Source: DATARH01 sp963773625 (GTDB lineage Bacteria; Pseudomonadota; Alphaproteobacteria; ATCC43930; CGMCC-115725). From it: a DNA stretch of 64,000 nucleotides. Below, one piece after another: positions 62,662-64,000 of this stretch; the first letter of the stretch is position 1; each line of letters begins with the position of its first letter. The stretch spans positions 1 through 64,000 of the forward strand of contig CAVZCJ010000008.1 in the NCBI GenBank assembly GCA_963773625.1, read 5' to 3'. Both the position numbers and the translations under genes were made by a program. The notes beneath the pieces are model-generated. The model did not search any database and was not told the DNA's origin. It was given only the letters and a program-made list of their open reading frames with translations.

Positions 62662-63698
62662 GACGGTTCTCGCTCGACCGCCGCCCTCGCCGGGGGCGAA
62701 TGCGACGACGCCATGTGACGCCATAACCACAAGGCGCCCCCCGGCAGACTGAGCAGGGCGACCAGGGCGCCGAGCTGCACCGACAAGACCGTCGCGGCGC
62801 TCGCGCCGACGCCCACGGTCGCCAAGGCGGCGATCATCGCATTTTCCCGAACCCCCCAACCCCCGATCGAGATCGGCAGGCCGGAGAGCAGCACTACCGG
62901 CGGCATCAGCATCAGGTAATCGACAAAGCTGACGTCGAGATGCTGCGCTTGCGAGAGGCACCAAGCGGTGGCCGACAGCGCCAAAGCGCTGATCACGGCG
63001 ATCGCCGTCGCGACCGCGAAGCGGCCTCCCCGCAACCGGCTCCAGCTCTCGGCGAGCCCAAGGGCCAGCCCTGTGAATGGGATGCCACGCCAGCTGATCA
63101 GTCTTGTCACCGGTCCGACCGCCGGGATGAGGAAGAGCGGAACGAAGGCAGCGACCAGCGAAACCATCAGTGGCACGCTGCGCGCGAGCGGGCCCGTACC
63201 AAGCACGGCCAACGGCAGGATAACCAGTCCCAACCCGGTGAACGTCATGATCCGGTCGAGGAGGACCGAGTGGACCACGGCCGCGCGGCCACGCTCGCCT
63301 GCCGGCGCGAGGACCGCGCGCGCGACGTCGCCGCCCATCGTGCCGAGCAGCCATGCGTTGAAGAAGCTGGCGATATAGCTCACGGACAGCACGGTTCGCG
63401 ACGAGGCTTCGATCCCCAAACCCATGAGTATCTGGCGCCAGCGCGCCGCGGCAATGGCGATCTGCGCGAGCGTCGCAAACGCCGCGGCGACCAGCCAGAC
63501 GGGCGATTGGGTGGCGAATTGACGGGCAAACGCGGCGGTGTCGATCTGGCGCAAAACCCAGGCGACGAGCGCCAATGACACCGCTATCCGGACGACCGCG
63601 CCGATCCAGCGCTTCCGCCTCGGTTGACCCGGGTCACGGTACGGCTCCGCAAGGCCCGTAACCTGCGGCGAGATGGTGGATGGCTGCGAGGGGTTCAT
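62658..63698 (-). CDS. UPF0104/lysylphosphatidylglycerol-synthase TM-like membrane protein
   Basis: 346 residues, about eight membrane helices. VVRIAVSLALVAWVLRQIDT, then IASFFNAWLLGTMGGDVARA, DRIMTFTGLGLVILPLAV and GLPISIGGWGVRENAMIAAL, the conserved GGWGVRE loop of this family. Members are flippase-like or lipid-transfer membrane proteins and are frequent in polysaccharide loci. First gene of the leftward four-gene set ending with the GT2. It is divergent from the asparagine-synthase gene. Confidence 0.85.
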   Translation of the reverse strand: MNPSQPSTISPQVTGLAEPYRDPGQPRRKRWIGAVVRIAVSLALVAWVLRQIDTAAFARQFATQSPVWLVAAAFATLAQIAIAAARWRQILMGLGIEASSRTVLSVSYIASFFNAWLLGTMGGDVARAVLAPAGERGRAAVVHSVLLDRIMTFTGLGLVILPLAVLGTGPLARSVPLMVSLVAAFVPLFLIPAVGPVTRLISWRGIPFTGLALGLAESWSRLRGGRFAVATAIAVISALALSATAWCLSQAQHLDVSFVDYLMLMPPVVLLSGLPISIGGWGVRENAMIAALATVGVGASAATVLSVQLGALVALLSLPGGALWLWRHMASSHSPPARAAVEREPS

Positions 63699-63865
63699 GT
63701 TCCGATGGCGGGATCCGGGCGGCGCCCCGATTATGCTTTAACGGCGGTTAATTTATCATGGATTCGCAGCGGGACGCCGGACGGGATCAGAACTGTCGCG
63801 CTCTCGGCAACCGCGCGATCGTACAGTAGCATGCGGCCGATGCCAGCCAGACAGAGCCGCCGCTG

Positions 63866-64000
63866 ATGTGCGGGATTGCCGGCGTGCTTTTGCCGCAAGC
63901 GACGTTGCCGCGATCGGAGATCGAGGCGCGGCTGTGGGCAATGACCGAATCGGTGCGCCATCGCGGGCCGGACGATCAGGAAATATGGACCGACGAGCTT
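63866..64000 (+). CDS. asnB: Asparagine synthase (glutamine-hydrolysing), 5' part
   Basis: ATG 63866 opens MCGIAGVLLPQATLPRSEIE, then LWAMTESVRHRGPDDQEIWT, running off the window. Cys2 is the glutaminase nucleophile of class II amidotransferases and RHRGPDD is the family signature. Copies in polysaccharide loci usually amidate a sugar acid or amino-acid decoration. Only 45 residues are visible. Confidence 0.85.
   Translation, partial: MCGIAGVLLPQATLPRSEIEARLWAMTESVRHRGPDDQEIWTDEL

Noticed and set aside
61921..63354. 477-residue minus-strand protein
   Set aside because: Its first half is out-of-frame sequence of the UPF0104 gene; only the part from GTG 62661 is a methyltransferase.

Overview
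The window is high-GC throughout, with tightly packed genes, GTG/TTG starts and many 1-4 base stop/start overlaps. Gene content (an energy-converting-hydrogenase-like hyf set, UspA, DUF983, a double cold-shock protein, Wzm/Wzt-type exporter genes) points to an alphaproteobacterium, possibly Rhodospirillales-like. That placement is inference from gene style; no rRNA or core marker gene is present.

Layout. (1) 0.2-5.4 kb: an eroded integrative element with a frameshifted tyrosine recombinase, a coiled-coil protein, an excisionase-like protein, a replication-type protein, a terminase-like fragment fused tail-to-tail with a DUF6876 fragment, and a helicase tail. (2) 5.5-8.0 kb: a leftward stress set (UspA plus five small unknown genes). 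(3) 8.4-15.5 kb: hyfBCEFG-hyfI, a membrane complex related to group 4 hydrogenases. Its large subunit has lost the NiFe cysteines, so it is probably an Ehr-type ion-translocating complex and not a hydrogenase. (4) 15.6-20 kb: a DUF983 gene split by an IS1380 element, small genes, a GNAT remnant and a double cold-shock protein. (5) 20.2-29.7 kb: a second integrative element, all read leftward: integrase, unknown gene, small DNA-binding-like gene, CHC2/TOPRIM primase, DUF3987 protein, unknown gene, a Spo11/TopVI-A-like TOPRIM protein, then (beyond an IS256 element with a perfect 8-bp target duplication) two terminase-small-subunit-like genes. It carries two parS-like palindromes and ends at the 3' half of a tRNA-Leu(UAA) gene.

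(6) 31.3-64 kb: a large surface-polysaccharide locus. It begins with a GT4 glycosyltransferase and a polytopic membrane protein. Next comes a precursor module: HAD, phosphotransferase, two-subunit transketolase, SDR enzymes, methyltransferases, zinc-type dehydrogenase, a nucleotidyltransferase-PfkB kinase and Nudix. Further right are GT2 and FkbM enzymes, an ABC-2 exporter (Wzm/Wzt type) flanked by two paralogues of an unrecognised large protein, then GT2, a TylF-like methyltransferase, another methyltransferase, a flippase-like membrane protein and the start of an asparagine synthase. The likely logic is synthesis of an unusual activated sugar or polyol, assembly of a glycan, and ABC export.

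The second paralogue of the unknown protein is cut in two by a 4.49-kb insertion (about 54029-58519) that restores the reading frame exactly when removed. It is flanked by a 9-bp direct repeat and contains two small genes, a non-canonical tRNA-like RNA with encoded CCA, a DUF3825-like gene itself interrupted by two tandem, nearly identical IS5-family copies, a hairpin-rich non-coding tract and an N-terminally truncated IS1595-family transposase.

Caution: at least a dozen single-base frameshifts lie in otherwise well-conserved genes, concentrated at 32.4-46.7 kb and mostly in G/C runs. Sequencing or assembly error is a serious alternative to pseudogenisation there.
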